64,000 bases of DNA, from positions 1 through 64,000 of the forward strand of contig CBCPNA010000005.1 of NCBI GenBank assembly GCA_965120415.1. The letters run 5' to 3'. The notes beneath the pieces were generated by a model, which ran no database searches, was not told where the DNA came from, and saw nothing but the letters and a program-made list of their open reading frames with translations. Positions 46,396 through 54,612 of this stretch are shown in pieces. Origin of the DNA: CBCPNA01 sp965120415 (GTDB taxonomy: Bacteria > Bacillota > Clostridia > Lachnospirales > CAG-274). The number at the start of each line of letters is the position of its first letter. The first letter of the stretch is position 1. The position numbers were made by a program, and so were the translations under genes.

Positions 46396-47436
46396 TCACA
46401 CATTAATTATATTATAGCAAGCTGCCTTTTTAATACGGTTCATTATAGCAAGCCCTATTTCTTCTTCTGCAAAATATTCTATATATATATGTTCAAAGTT
46501 TAGCAAATCGCATTTTCTTAAAATATCAAATAAATTTTGGGCTATTATTTGCATATCGTTTACAGAGCCTATGTTTAAAGTATTGTAATTTTCAAATTCA
46601 GGAAAATGATTTATCATCTCTGAAGATATTATAGCAACGCTATTTTCATTTTTTTGCAAAAGGCTTAATATTTGCTTTGCTTTATTAAAAAGACTGCCCT
46701 TTATAATAACCATCTGCCCTTTTGGAGCATAATGCTTATATTTCATACCGGGGGCTTTTGGCAATGCATTAATATTTAAGGTAGAATTATCTATTAAAAT
46801 ATTTTGGCATACCTCTTTTAGCATATTTTTTGTGACGCTGCCTGGTCTTAAAATAATAAGCTTGTCTTCTAAAATTTGCACAACAGTCGATTCTAGCCCA
46901 AAAGTACAGCTTCCTCCATCCAAAATCATGTCGATTTTACCATTTAGATCGTTTACAACATGTTCTGCTTTTGTAGGGCTTGGACTACCAGATAAATTAG
47001 CGCTAGGGGCGGCTATAGGAAAGGCGCAATATTTCATTAAATCTAAAGCTATATCATTTTTAGGCATTCTTATAGCTATAGTATTTAAAGTGATATTTTG
47101 TGTAGGCAAAATATTTTTGCTTTTTAAAACAAGGGTTAAAGCACCAGGCCAAAATTTTTGCATTAAATCATGCGCTATAGGTGGTATATAAGCAAGCTTT
47201 TTTGCATCTTCTATATTTGCTATATGGATAATAAGGGGGTTATCTTTTGGTCTATTTTTTGCCAAAAATATTTTGTCGGTAGCGTTAGCGCTAAAAGCAT
47301 TTGCTCCAAGCCCATATACCGTTTCTGTCGGAAAGGCAACAAGCCCCTCATTTTTTAAAATATTAGCCGCCTTTTTTAAGACGGCTTTATATTCATTTAT
47401 ATTTTTTTTATCTAACTTTTTAAATATAGTGTTCAA
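46396..47436 (-). CDS. tsaC: L-threonylcarbamoyladenylate synthase (Sua5/YwlC type)
   Basis: This enzyme makes threonylcarbamoyl-AMP from Thr, bicarbonate and ATP, the precursor of t6A37 in ANN-decoding tRNAs. The N-terminal YrdC domain (about 25-200) has VAFPTETVYGLGA, KNRPKDNPLI, SAPSANLSGSPSPT and ILRPGSVT. The C-terminal Sua5 domain (about 235-346) is present, so it is the long form. The start is uncertain: I choose a TTG at 47436, which gives 346 residues as in YwlC and lies just past the stop of the SEC-C gene. Upstream GTG codons inside that gene are alternatives. Confidence 0.9.
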   Translation of the reverse strand: MNTIFKKLDKKNINEYKAVLKKAANILKNEGLVAFPTETVYGLGANAFSANATDKIFLAKNRPKDNPLIIHIANIEDAKKLAYIPPIAHDLMQKFWPGALTLVLKSKNILPTQNITLNTIAIRMPKNDIALDLMKYCAFPIAAPSANLSGSPSPTKAEHVVNDLNGKIDMILDGGSCTFGLESTVVQILEDKLIILRPGSVTKNMLKEVCQNILIDNSTLNINALPKAPGMKYKHYAPKGQMVIIKGSLFNKAKQILSLLQKNENSVAIISSEMINHFPEFENYNTLNIGSVNDMQIIAQNLFDILRKCDLLNFEHIYIEYFAEEEIGLAIMNRIKKAACYNIINV

Positions 47437-47437
47437 A

Positions 47438-47935
47438 TTAATTTGCACCACAACATTTTTTATATTTTTTACCACTACCACAAGGGCAAGGCTCATTTCT
47501 TTCAATTTTCTTTTCTTTAACTACAGTTTTTGAGCTTTTTTGAGTTTTGTATAGTATCCTTCTTTTATCTTCTGTAAAAATGTTGTCCCATTGAGGCAAA
47601 TTGTATAAATGGTCTGCTTTATATTCTACCATTTTTTGGTACAACTTTTCAAAATCTATGTTTATAACAACTGTAGAATCTTCAGTCAATTTTTCAAGCT
47701 CTATTTTAGGGTCTTGTGTATCGTTTAAGCCGTCTATAAAGCCTAAAAAATATTCTTCCGACATATCAAATTTTTTAGCAAGCTCTGTTATAGTGCCTTC
47801 TAGCTTTTCTATTTTTTGTTCCAAAATAGCCTCGTATATTTTCTGCTCTTTTGGCACAAAATCATCCCATAGCTTGTCGTTAATACTGCTATTTTCTTTA
47901 TATGCTTTACTAAACCATCTTTCATATAATGTCAT
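47438..47935 (-). CDS. SEC-C motif protein
   Basis: A 165-residue protein ending in a SEC-C zinc motif (RNEPCPCGSGKKYKKCCGAN), as found at the end of SecA but here on its own. The first 110 residues form a helical domain I do not recognise (MSEEYFLGFIDGLND, IDFEKLYQKMVEYKADHL), typical of clostridial stand-alone SEC-C proteins. The C-terminal motif can bind zinc and the ribosome or SecB-like partners in related proteins. The AAGGAGGAG site is strong. It heads the operon that runs to tagO. Confidence 0.85.
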   Translation of the reverse strand: MTLYERWFSKAYKENSSINDKLWDDFVPKEQKIYEAILEQKIEKLEGTITELAKKFDMSEEYFLGFIDGLNDTQDPKIELEKLTEDSTVVINIDFEKLYQKMVEYKADHLYNLPQWDNIFTEDKRRILYKTQKSSKTVVKEKKIERNEPCPCGSGKKYKKCCGAN

Positions 47936-48020
47936 TTTATGCTCCTCCTTGAAGAGTTATATTAACCCTTTAATATGATTTAAACGGCTAAAACCGCCTT
48001 AATATATAACACAAATATGC

Positions 48021-48078
48021 AAGGCTAATTATTTTAAACGCTATGTAGCGTTAAGCGCAAGAGCCAAGCCTTTTTTTC
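48021..48078 (+). ncRNA. Structured hairpin RNA or terminator-like element
   Basis: AAGGCT at 48021-48026 pairs with AGCCTT at 48067-48072, enclosing a perfect AACGCTA/TAGCGTT hairpin (48037-48052) and a short GCGC-rich arm. A T7 run follows on the plus strand. There is no plus-strand gene upstream for 5 kb, so it would terminate an unseen plus-strand transcript or be the 3' part of a small RNA. It lies between the SEC-C gene and the radA stop, both on the minus strand. Confidence 0.4.
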
Positions 48079-48251
48079 ATTTTAACATACAAAAAAACTT
48101 TATTCAAGTATAATTTAAAATTATATATAAATACGATACAGCGCCTAATAAAAGAGCTTTTGCACCTTGAATAGAGGTATAAATTTGTAATTATTTTATA
48201 AATTTATTATAACATATTATATTTATATATTCAAGAAAAATAATTTTCCTT

Positions 48252-49610
48252 TTATATAATAAAATTCAAAAGCTCATTAACATTAGCTACCGGTAATATT
48301 TTAGCGTTATTTATATTACTAACTTCTTTAAAATTAGCTTTAGGCAAAACTATCGTTTCAAAGCCCAGTTTTATAGATTCTATAACCCTTTTTTCTGTAA
48401 GAGATATAGACCGTATTTCTCCAGCTAGCCCTATCTCACCAAAAATGATGGTTTTCTTGTCGATAGCTTTATTTTTATAGCTAGATACAATAGATGCTAA
48501 TATAGCGCTATCTAAAGCTGGCTCCAAAACTTTCATACCTCCAGCAAGATTTGTATATATATCATATGTTCCAAGCTTTAGCCCTACCTTTTTTTCAAGT
48601 ACCGCTATTAGCAAAATTGTTCTATTAAAGTCCATGCCAGTAACCATACGGCGTGGTATATTAAATGTTGTATAGCTTACTAAAGATTGCACCTCTGTAA
48701 GGATAGGTCTTGTGCCTTCCATGCTACAGCTTACAACAGAGCCCGATGCTCCTTCTGGCCTGCCAACAAGCATATATTCAGATGGATTGGTTATTTGCAT
48801 AAGCCCTTCTCTTCTCATTTCAAATATGCCTATTTCATTTGTAGAGCCAAATCTATTTTTTACAGCCCTAAGTATCCTATAATTTGCCATTTTTTCGCCT
48901 TCAAAATATAAAACGGTATCCACCATATGCTCTAATATGCGTGGGCCAGCTATTGTACCATCTTTTGTAACATGTGATACTATAAGGGTTGATATATTAT
49001 TACCTTTGCATATCCTCATTATTTTGCTGGTACATTCTCTTACCTGTGTGACGCTACCTGGAGCTGATGAAAGCTCTTCTAAAAAGACAGTCTGGATAGA
49101 ATCTATTATGACTAAATCAGGCTTTATATCCAAAATAGCGCTTTCTATAATATTAAAATTTGTTTCTGAAAGCAGCATTAAGTTTTCTGTCGTTATATTT
49201 AGCCTTGTTGCTCTAAGCTTTATTTGCTTTGCAGATTCTTCTCCAGACACATATAATATTTTTTTGTCTTGCTCCCCTATATGCTGGCATATTTGTAAAA
49301 GAAGGGTAGATTTGCCTATACCAGGGTCGCCCCCAACAAGGCTTAGGCTCCCTTTAACAAGCCCTCCCCCCAAGACACGGTCTAGCTCTTGTATTTTTGT
49401 TTTTGTCCTTATTTCTTCCATATTTGTTATGCTAGAAAGTTTTAAGATATTTGTTTGATTTAAGCTTTGCATATAATGCTTTTGGGGTCTTTCTTCAAAA
49501 ACTTCTTCTACAAGGGTAGAAAAGTTGCCACAAGAAGGGCATTTGCCAAGCCATTTGCCTGTTTCATATCCACATTCTTGACATATATATTTTGCTTTTA
49601 GTTTTGCCAT
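48252..49610 (-). CDS. radA: DNA repair protein RadA
   Basis: RadA is a RecA-like, DnaB-related helicase in recombination and branch migration. The 452-residue protein starts with a four-Cys zinc finger (CQECGYETGKWLGKCPSC). The Walker A GGDPGIGKSTLLL, Walker B LVIIDSIQTV and the RadA-specific KNRFG are present. The C-terminal Lon-like domain (residues 275-450) has the ALDSAILASIVSSYKN region without a Lon catalytic dyad. The length is normal. It is a single gene with a weakly defined promoter. Confidence 0.96.
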   Translation of the reverse strand: MAKLKAKYICQECGYETGKWLGKCPSCGNFSTLVEEVFEERPQKHYMQSLNQTNILKLSSITNMEEIRTKTKIQELDRVLGGGLVKGSLSLVGGDPGIGKSTLLLQICQHIGEQDKKILYVSGEESAKQIKLRATRLNITTENLMLLSETNFNIIESAILDIKPDLVIIDSIQTVFLEELSSAPGSVTQVRECTSKIMRICKGNNISTLIVSHVTKDGTIAGPRILEHMVDTVLYFEGEKMANYRILRAVKNRFGSTNEIGIFEMRREGLMQITNPSEYMLVGRPEGASGSVVSCSMEGTRPILTEVQSLVSYTTFNIPRRMVTGMDFNRTILLIAVLEKKVGLKLGTYDIYTNLAGGMKVLEPALDSAILASIVSSYKNKAIDKKTIIFGEIGLAGEIRSISLTEKRVIESIKLGFETIVLPKANFKEVSNINNAKILPVANVNELLNFII

Positions 49611-49838
49611 TTAAAATACCTCTTTATTTATTTGTCTATAAGCTAAATTTGCCTTTATTTTATTAATATTTACTTTATTTAAGTATTGTATGTGCTTTTA
49701 CAGCTTATCTTCAAAGACTTTTATAAAGGTAGAAAATTATTATTTGCTATTTTCTAAAATTAATGCATTAAGCACTACATATACTTTTAAGCCTTATTTC
49801 AAATTTCTACAAAGGCTTAAAATGTTTATTTTAAACAA

Positions 49839-49873
49839 AAGGTATAATAGGCAAAAGCCCTTTATACTTTACT
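49839..49873 (-). terminator. Terminator of the small conserved gene
   Basis: AAAGTATAA...GGGC pairs with GCC...TTATACCTTT on the minus strand in a long imperfect stem with a TTTT loop. A second hairpin, AAGCCTT/AAGGCTT, lies at 49791-49819. Confidence 0.55.
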
Positions 49874-49886
49874 TTAATTTAATATA

Positions 49887-50300
49887 CTAATCATTTTTAT
49901 GAATTTTTACAAATTGCTTATCCTTTAAAAGCGTAGCGCTAAAGTTTATTTTGCCAGCTAGATTTGTTTTTATTTTATCTATATTAACCTCATTTACATA
50001 TAAAGAATAGTTTGTATTAGGCTCTAGCTCTAATGTAATAAGCGTATCGCCCTTACCTTCTATATAAAAGCTTGTTATATCCTCTTTTAATGAAAAATTG
50101 TGGATACAAGCTCCAGGTACCGTTTCCAAAACAAGCTTATCATTTTTAGAAAGCCTTGTTATTTCTTTGCATGTTTTGAGCTTATATATATCGCCCAAAA
50201 CTTCAAATTTATCTATTTTTAATTTTTCTTCTATTTCATAATTACCAAAACTTAATGTTTTATCTTCATTTAAAATAATTCCATCTTGTATACCAGACAT
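49887..50300 (-). CDS. Conserved small protein, often annotated endosialidase-like
   Basis: A 137-residue soluble beta-rich protein with no signal peptide. It has the pattern TLSFGNYEIEEK, GDIYKLKTCKEITRL and TNLAGKINFSATL found in a conserved clostridial family. Some databases label that family an endosialidase chain, but nothing in the sequence supports sialidase catalysis. The true function is unknown. It follows ribU by 16 bases, so it is likely cotranscribed with it and under the FMN riboswitch, which would suggest a flavin-related or membrane-related job. That link is inference. Confidence 0.7.
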   Translation of the reverse strand: MSGIQDGIILNEDKTLSFGNYEIEEKLKIDKFEVLGDIYKLKTCKEITRLSKNDKLVLETVPGACIHNFSLKEDITSFYIEGKGDTLITLELEPNTNYSLYVNEVNIDKIKTNLAGKINFSATLLKDKQFVKIHKND

Positions 50301-50316
50301 AACATATCCTCCATAA

Positions 50317-50832
50317 TTATAGATTAAGCTTTAAAGCTTTTTTCAAAGGTTTTAAAATAATTAAAATCAAAATACCATTTATTGCCCCTTTTGCTATATT
50401 AAAAGGTATTATTAAAGGTATCAATAATGCTACAACATCTTTAAAAGCATAGCCAAAAAATATAGGGGTAAAAAACAGATTTAAAAGTATCATTATAATA
50501 GTCATGCTTATTGTGCCTATCGTAATACCTATTAATAAGCTTTTTAAGCTTTTTTTATATATAAAGCATATAGGCACTATGTAAAAAACGCTAGCAAGCA
50601 AATTCATAACAAGACCAAATAGCCCCGAAGAACTCATTGTTAAAAATTCTAACAAGCATGTTATAAATATGCTTATTAAAAAATAATTGCCTGCTATTAA
50701 AATACCCCCTAAACATAATATAGCGTCTTTTATGTCAAAATCTAAAAAAGAAATAGGTATTTTTATAATAAATAATGTAGCATAAGCTAAGACTGCTATT
50801 AAAGATGATAGTATCATTTTTTTTAAATTCAT
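50317..50832 (-). CDS. ribU: Riboflavin ECF transporter S component
   Basis: A 171-residue membrane protein with about six helices (LIAVLAYATLFIIKIPI, then DIKDAILCLGGILIAG, and a C-terminal NIAKGAINGILILIILKPL). It is the substrate-binding S component of an energy-coupling factor transporter. Its place directly behind an FMN riboswitch identifies riboflavin as the likely substrate. The shared EcfA/EcfT energising module is not in the window. An AGGAGG site is followed by ATG at good spacing, and the GCCCC segment near it can pair with riboswitch sequence for translational control. Confidence 0.9.
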   Translation of the reverse strand: MNLKKMILSSLIAVLAYATLFIIKIPISFLDFDIKDAILCLGGILIAGNYFLISIFITCLLEFLTMSSSGLFGLVMNLLASVFYIVPICFIYKKSLKSLLIGITIGTISMTIIMILLNLFFTPIFFGYAFKDVVALLIPLIIPFNIAKGAINGILILIILKPLKKALKLNL

Positions 50833-50855
50833 ATTAAGCCTCCTAAAGGGGCAAA

Positions 50856-50962
50856 ATCTTCTCTCATCCAGACTTTAACTGTCGGTATCGGAATTTCACC
50901 AATTCGTGCAAAAGCTCGCAGACTTTAACTGCCGGTAAGGAATCTCACCTTGCCCCGAAGAT
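50856..50962 (-). promoter_or_regulatory. FMN riboswitch (RFN element)
   Basis: The leader of ribU contains all conserved RFN segments in order on the minus strand: closing stem ATCTTC/GAAGAT, GGGGCAAGGTGAGATTCC, TTACCGGCAGTTAAAGTC, GCGAGC, TTGGTGAAATTCC, ATACCGACAGTTAAAGTC and TGGATGAGAGAAGAT. It is about 107 bases long, 24 bases ahead of the ribU ATG. It senses FMN and turns ribU down. With no terminator between it and the ATG but a GGGGC/GCCCC pair near the ribosome binding site, control is probably at translation. Confidence 0.96.
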
Positions 50963-51036
50963 ATTTATTTTTATTTATATATTAGTTATTATAATTTTTG
51001 TTATTTTGATTTGCATTACCCTTCCTAAAAAGGAAA

Positions 51037-51088
51037 ATCTTTTCTCCATGCTTACAGCCGGTATTAAATAGCGCTTTACCCAAAAGAT
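51037..51088 (-). pseudogene. Internally deleted FMN riboswitch remnant
   Basis: Just upstream of the intact element, a 52-base segment keeps the closing stem ATCTTTT/AAAAGAT and the flanks of the RFN core (GGGTAA at the 5' side, ATACCGGCTGTAA and GCATGGAGAAAAGAT at the 3' side). It lacks the middle helices. It is followed by TTTTTAGGAAGGGTAATG, a copy of the ribosome binding site and start region of ribU, then a short 13-codon frame. This looks like a tandem duplication of the whole ribU leader that has decayed. Confidence 0.6.
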
Positions 51089-51094
51089 ACTTTA

Positions 51095-52540
51095 CTATAT
51101 ATTAATAACCGTAACTTTTGGCCTTGTCATAGCCTCCATAGAGTATTTAACACCTTGCACCCCTATGCCCGATGCTTTAACCCCTAAAAATGGAAAATTG
51201 TCTGGGCCTCTTTCTGTTTTGTTATTTATTTGTACAGTGCCGACTTCTAGCTTATCTGCTATATAAAAGGCTTTATCTATATCTTGTGTAAATACAGAGC
51301 TTTGAAGGCCGTATTCTGATTTGTTAGCTATTTCTATAGCTTCTTCATAAGATTTAACTTTAATAATAGGCAAAACAGGACCAAAAGGCTCTTGCCATGC
51401 AACATCCATATCTAATGTAATATCTTTTATAAGGGTAGGGTATATTAAATTTCCTTCTCTATTACCACCGTATAAAACGTTTGCGCCCTTTTCTTTAGCA
51501 TCTTTTATAAGATTTTCTACAAAATCAGCAGATGCTTTATTTATTAAAGGTACAACATCAAAATCGCCGTTTAAAGGGTTACCAACAGTAACATTGTCCA
51601 TTTTTTTATGCAAAAGGCTTGTTAGCTTTTCATGCACTTGTTCCATAACCAAAACTCTTTTTATAGCTGTACAGCGCTGCCCTGAATAAGAAAATGCTCC
51701 AGATATTATTTGATGTGCTGTTTTTTCTAAATCGGCATCTTCTAGCACAATAGCGGCGTCTTTGCCCCCTAATTCTAGTATATAAGATACCATCTTGCTC
51801 TTTTCTGTAATCCTTTTGCCAACTTCTGTACTACCGGTAAAGTTGATAAAATCTATATCTTCATGAGAAACTATATAGTCGCCTATTTCGCTCCCTTTTC
51901 CGGTAACGGTTTGTAATACACCAGGCAAAAGCCCTGCCTTTTCAAAAGCTCTAGCTAAATAAAGCCCACATATGCTTCCTTGTGTAGCTGGCTTTAATAC
52001 AACGCTATTGCCCATAGCTATAGCTGGCGCTATTTTGGATGCGGCAAGATTTATAGGATAATTAAAAGGTGATATAGCTAAAATAACCCCTAAAGGCTCT
52101 CTTTTTATAATAGCAGTTTTTTGCTTACTTCCTTTGTAAAAGTTATCGCCTTTTAAAGCTTCGTCTGTAAATGTCCTAGCGGTATCTGCTGTATATTTGA
52201 TAAAATCTATAGTACGCATAACTTCTGATTTGGCGCTTTTTTTATCTTTGCCTATTTCATGTAGCATAATATTAACAAATGCATCTACATTTTGTGCAAG
52301 GATATCGCAAGCTTTGTATAATAAATTGCAACGTTCATCTATAGATGTATTTTGCCATATCTTTTGCGCCTTTTTTGCGCTACTTAGCACATTATCTACC
52401 TCTTGCCTTGACATAGATTGTACAAAGCCTACCGTGCTTTCATCTAATACCGATTTTATTTCTATATTATTTTGGCTTTTTACCCAATTGCCATTAACAA
52501 GATTTTTATATATATTATTTTCTTTTATATCTTCAAACAT
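51095..52540 (-). CDS. gapN: NADP-dependent glyceraldehyde-3-phosphate dehydrogenase (non-phosphorylating)
   Basis: A 481-residue aldehyde dehydrogenase. The motif SYSGQRCTAIKRVLV around the catalytic Cys, LELGGKDAAIVLEDADLE with the catalytic Glu, and the C-terminal NNKTERGPDNFPFLGVK with GVQGVKYSMEAMT are hallmarks of GapN. GapN oxidises glyceraldehyde 3-phosphate directly to 3-phosphoglycerate and makes NADPH, at the cost of ATP. NADPH supply would suit the fatty-acid operon further on. The ATG at 52540 has an AAGGAG site; a longer frame upstream is not supported. Another ALDH substrate cannot be wholly excluded. Confidence 0.88.
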   Translation of the reverse strand: MFEDIKENNIYKNLVNGNWVKSQNNIEIKSVLDESTVGFVQSMSRQEVDNVLSSAKKAQKIWQNTSIDERCNLLYKACDILAQNVDAFVNIMLHEIGKDKKSAKSEVMRTIDFIKYTADTARTFTDEALKGDNFYKGSKQKTAIIKREPLGVILAISPFNYPINLAASKIAPAIAMGNSVVLKPATQGSICGLYLARAFEKAGLLPGVLQTVTGKGSEIGDYIVSHEDIDFINFTGSTEVGKRITEKSKMVSYILELGGKDAAIVLEDADLEKTAHQIISGAFSYSGQRCTAIKRVLVMEQVHEKLTSLLHKKMDNVTVGNPLNGDFDVVPLINKASADFVENLIKDAKEKGANVLYGGNREGNLIYPTLIKDITLDMDVAWQEPFGPVLPIIKVKSYEEAIEIANKSEYGLQSSVFTQDIDKAFYIADKLEVGTVQINNKTERGPDNFPFLGVKASGIGVQGVKYSMEAMTRPKVTVINI

Positions 52541-52608
52541 ATTATTCTCCTTTGAAAAAAATAAAATATAATTAAAAATAATCACCTCAAAAATATATAT
52601 TTTAGATT

Positions 52609-52637
52609 AGTTTAACAGATAATTAAAATTTTTTCAA
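52609..52637 (-). promoter_or_regulatory. Promoter of gapN
   Basis: On the minus strand, TTGAAA (52632-52637), a 17-base spacer, and TAAACT (52609-52614). Confidence 0.55.
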
Positions 52638-52758
52638 GCAAAATAAAATTTAAATAATTTATTTATATTTTTTACAAAATACAATTTGTTATACTTATTT
52701 TTAAAAATATATAACCATTTTAAAATCCTTATTATAAAAAAATTAGACAATTTTTTAA

Positions 52759-52787
52759 TTGATTAGACTTTTTTTGTGTGCTATAAT
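52759..52787 (+). promoter_or_regulatory. Promoter of the tandem membrane-protein cluster
   Basis: TTGATT (52759-52764), a 17-base spacer, and TATAAT (52782-52787) preceded by TGC, an extended -10. The start of the first gene lies about 110 bases downstream. Confidence 0.7.
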
Positions 52788-52894
52788 CTATAATGTATTT
52801 AGCTATATTTTTTAGCTTTCAAATTTTATTAATTATATTTTAAATTACAAATATAATTATATAAAACAAATATTTTATAATTAGGAGAGATAGT

Positions 52895-53269
52895 ATGAAT
52901 ATTCTTAGTTTTTTTGCATTATTAATTTTGAGCTTTGTTTTAAAAGTGGCGGGCTGTTTTTATATACATAAAGATAGCAAAAAAAGAGGCTTTAAAAGCC
53001 CAGCTTTAATTACGGTTCTTTATTTTTTCTGGTATTATGTAGCGTCTATTGCGTATCTTATCGTTGTTTCTTGCCAAAAAGAAGATAAAATGCGTATAAG
53101 AGAAGACGCATCAAATGATATAGCAAATGAAGCTAAATCTTACCCTTTGCCTAAATTTTTAATAGCGCTTATAGTAATAGACTTAATAATTAAATGCTTA
53201 TGTTTATGGAGCTATATAAGCATTTTATCAGATTTAATAGATAGTCTTTTTTCATGGCTTTTTTATTAA
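52895..53269 (+). CDS. Tandem small membrane protein 1
   Basis: A 124-residue membrane protein. It opens with a hydrophobic segment and the block LKVAGCFYIHKDSKKRGFKSPAL, then a second hydrophobic segment (YFFWYYVASIAYLIVVS), a polar linker, and a third segment near residues 85-120. The VAG..YI..DSKKR.F.SP block is shared with the third and fourth genes of the cluster. The two-helix layout with a charged loop resembles the N-terminal domain of cardiolipin-synthase-type proteins, but no catalytic domain follows. An AGGAGAG site precedes the ATG. Function unknown. Confidence 0.75.
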   Translation: MNILSFFALLILSFVLKVAGCFYIHKDSKKRGFKSPALITVLYFFWYYVASIAYLIVVSCQKEDKMRIREDASNDIANEAKSYPLPKFLIALIVIDLIIKCLCLWSYISILSDLIDSLFSWLFY

Positions 53270-53303
53270 AAATATTAATTTTATTTAAGGAAAGGCGTAT
53301 TTT

Positions 53304-53975
53304 ATGTTAAAAAATTTATTTATTATTTCTTATTTTTTTACATCATCTTTAGGGGTTATGTTGGTTTTAGCATTTATTTTAAGGATAATAGCTACAGTTT
53401 GCGTATGTTTGCACTGCAAAAAAAACTTAACAAAAGATGAAGAATTTTCTGCAAAGCCCATTTTTTGGGGTTTGTTTGTATTTTTAATACCTATCATTTC
53501 ATCTATTGCTTATCTTATTTGTTTTAAAACAAAAAATAAAACATATGAACAAGATAACCAAAATATAAATGCAACAAATAACTATATAGATATATATGAA
53601 AATAATAACCCAAATTATATAAAACCTAAAGCTGTAATTATTGTTTTAATAATAGAAGTTATATTATACATACTATTATATTTTTCAGCTTTAAAATTTG
53701 TATCAAATATCCATAAGCTAAATGAAATATACAATAATGATTTTATAGATGATTATTATAACGATTTTTACTATGACGATTACTATGATTACTACGATGA
53801 CAAATACTATGATGATTATTACGATGATAGATATGATGATAAATACCACAATGATTACTATGATGATAGATATGATGACAAATACTATGATGATTACTAC
53901 GATTATTATGATGATAAATATTATAAAGAGGGCTCTAATCCAGCTAACATGACTGAAAATGCTAAAAATATATAG
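53304..53975 (+). CDS. Tandem small membrane protein 2 with Asp/Tyr repeat tail
   Basis: A 223-residue membrane protein. The first 80 residues follow the layout of its neighbours (two hydrophobic segments separated by a charged loop, ending ISSIAYLICFKTK), with a short CVCLHC cluster in the position of the shared motif, so kinship is weaker. A third hydrophobic segment lies at about 110-135. Residues 149-208 consist almost wholly of Asp, Tyr, Lys and Arg and contain four units of 12-13 residues in the order A-B-B-A (159-170, 171-183, 184-196, 197-208), for example DYYDDRYDDKYYD. The end is polar (SNPANMTENAKNI). AAGGAAAGG precedes the ATG. Function unknown; the tail could bind divalent cations or self-associate. 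Confidence 0.78.
   Translation: MLKNLFIISYFFTSSLGVMLVLAFILRIIATVCVCLHCKKNLTKDEEFSAKPIFWGLFVFLIPIISSIAYLICFKTKNKTYEQDNQNINATNNYIDIYENNNPNYIKPKAVIIVLIIEVILYILLYFSALKFVSNIHKLNEIYNNDFIDDYYNDFYYDDYYDYYDDKYYDDYYDDRYDDKYHNDYYDDRYDDKYYDDYYDYYDDKYYKEGSNPANMTENAKNI
53778..53927 (+). repeat. Tandem 36/39-bp repeat encoding the D/Y tail
   Basis: Four consecutive units of 36 or 39 bases, built from GATGATTACTATGATGAT-like segments, encode the Asp/Tyr repeats of the second membrane protein. Units two and three differ at only a few bases, so the array is recent or is being homogenised. Confidence 0.8.
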
Positions 53976-54121
53976 CATTAATGTTAAACTTTTGCATAAA
54001 TAAAGCAAAACTTTTAATTTTTATTTTATTTTATTTTAATTTTTACTTTTATCATACCTTTATAAATATCTGTCGTATTATGCTTTATAATAAATAATAT
54101 AAAAGAAAGGGGGGCTTTAAT

Positions 54122-54526
54122 TTGAAAGATACGCCAATTTTGGTAATTATTGCATCCATGCTATTTTATAATTACTTTATATATATTGTAGGTTTTGTTT
54201 TAAGTGTAGCTGGTAGTATATATATATATATAGATAGCAAAAAGAGAAATTTTGCAAGCCCTATTTTGTGGGCTGTGTTTTTATTCTTTTTTAATACTTT
54301 AACAATAATTGTATATTTATTAAATATATATAATATGAAAACAAAATATATAGATAAAACTAGCCAAAATAACCAAAATAACAACAATTATGATAGCTTT
54401 AATAGCTTTAATGAAAGCTTTAATGAATATGAAAACACTAATCAATCAGCTATTCCTTTACAAAATAATTATCCTATATTTTTAATATGTATTTTAGCGT
54501 TCAGAATTATATTTTTCATTTTATAA
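54122..54526 (+). CDS. Tandem small membrane protein 3
   Basis: A 134-residue membrane protein starting at a TTG with GGGGGG at good spacing. After a first hydrophobic segment it has LSVAGSIYIYIDSKKRNFAS, then PILWAVFLFFFNTLTIIVYLL, an Asn/Ser-rich linker (NNQNNNNYDSFNSFNESFNEYEN) and a short hydrophobic end. It is the closest relative of the fourth gene: about 75 bases (54206-54280 against 54688-54763) are nearly identical in DNA. Function unknown. Confidence 0.75.
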   Translation: MKDTPILVIIASMLFYNYFIYIVGFVLSVAGSIYIYIDSKKRNFASPILWAVFLFFFNTLTIIVYLLNIYNMKTKYIDKTSQNNQNNNNYDSFNSFNESFNEYENTNQSAIPLQNNYPIFLICILAFRIIFFIL

Positions 54527-54612
54527 AAGCTACACATAAATTTTTATTACATGATACCTTTATATAAGTTTTGCGTAATATTTTATATAAGCAAAAGAAA
54601 GGGGTTAGCCAA

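Noticed and set aside
53718..54008. Minus-strand frame opposite the Asp/Tyr repeat (Ile/Val-rich)
   Set aside because: It is the shadow of a repetitive GAT/TAT-rich gene, with no ribosome binding site and an implausible all-Ile/Val product.
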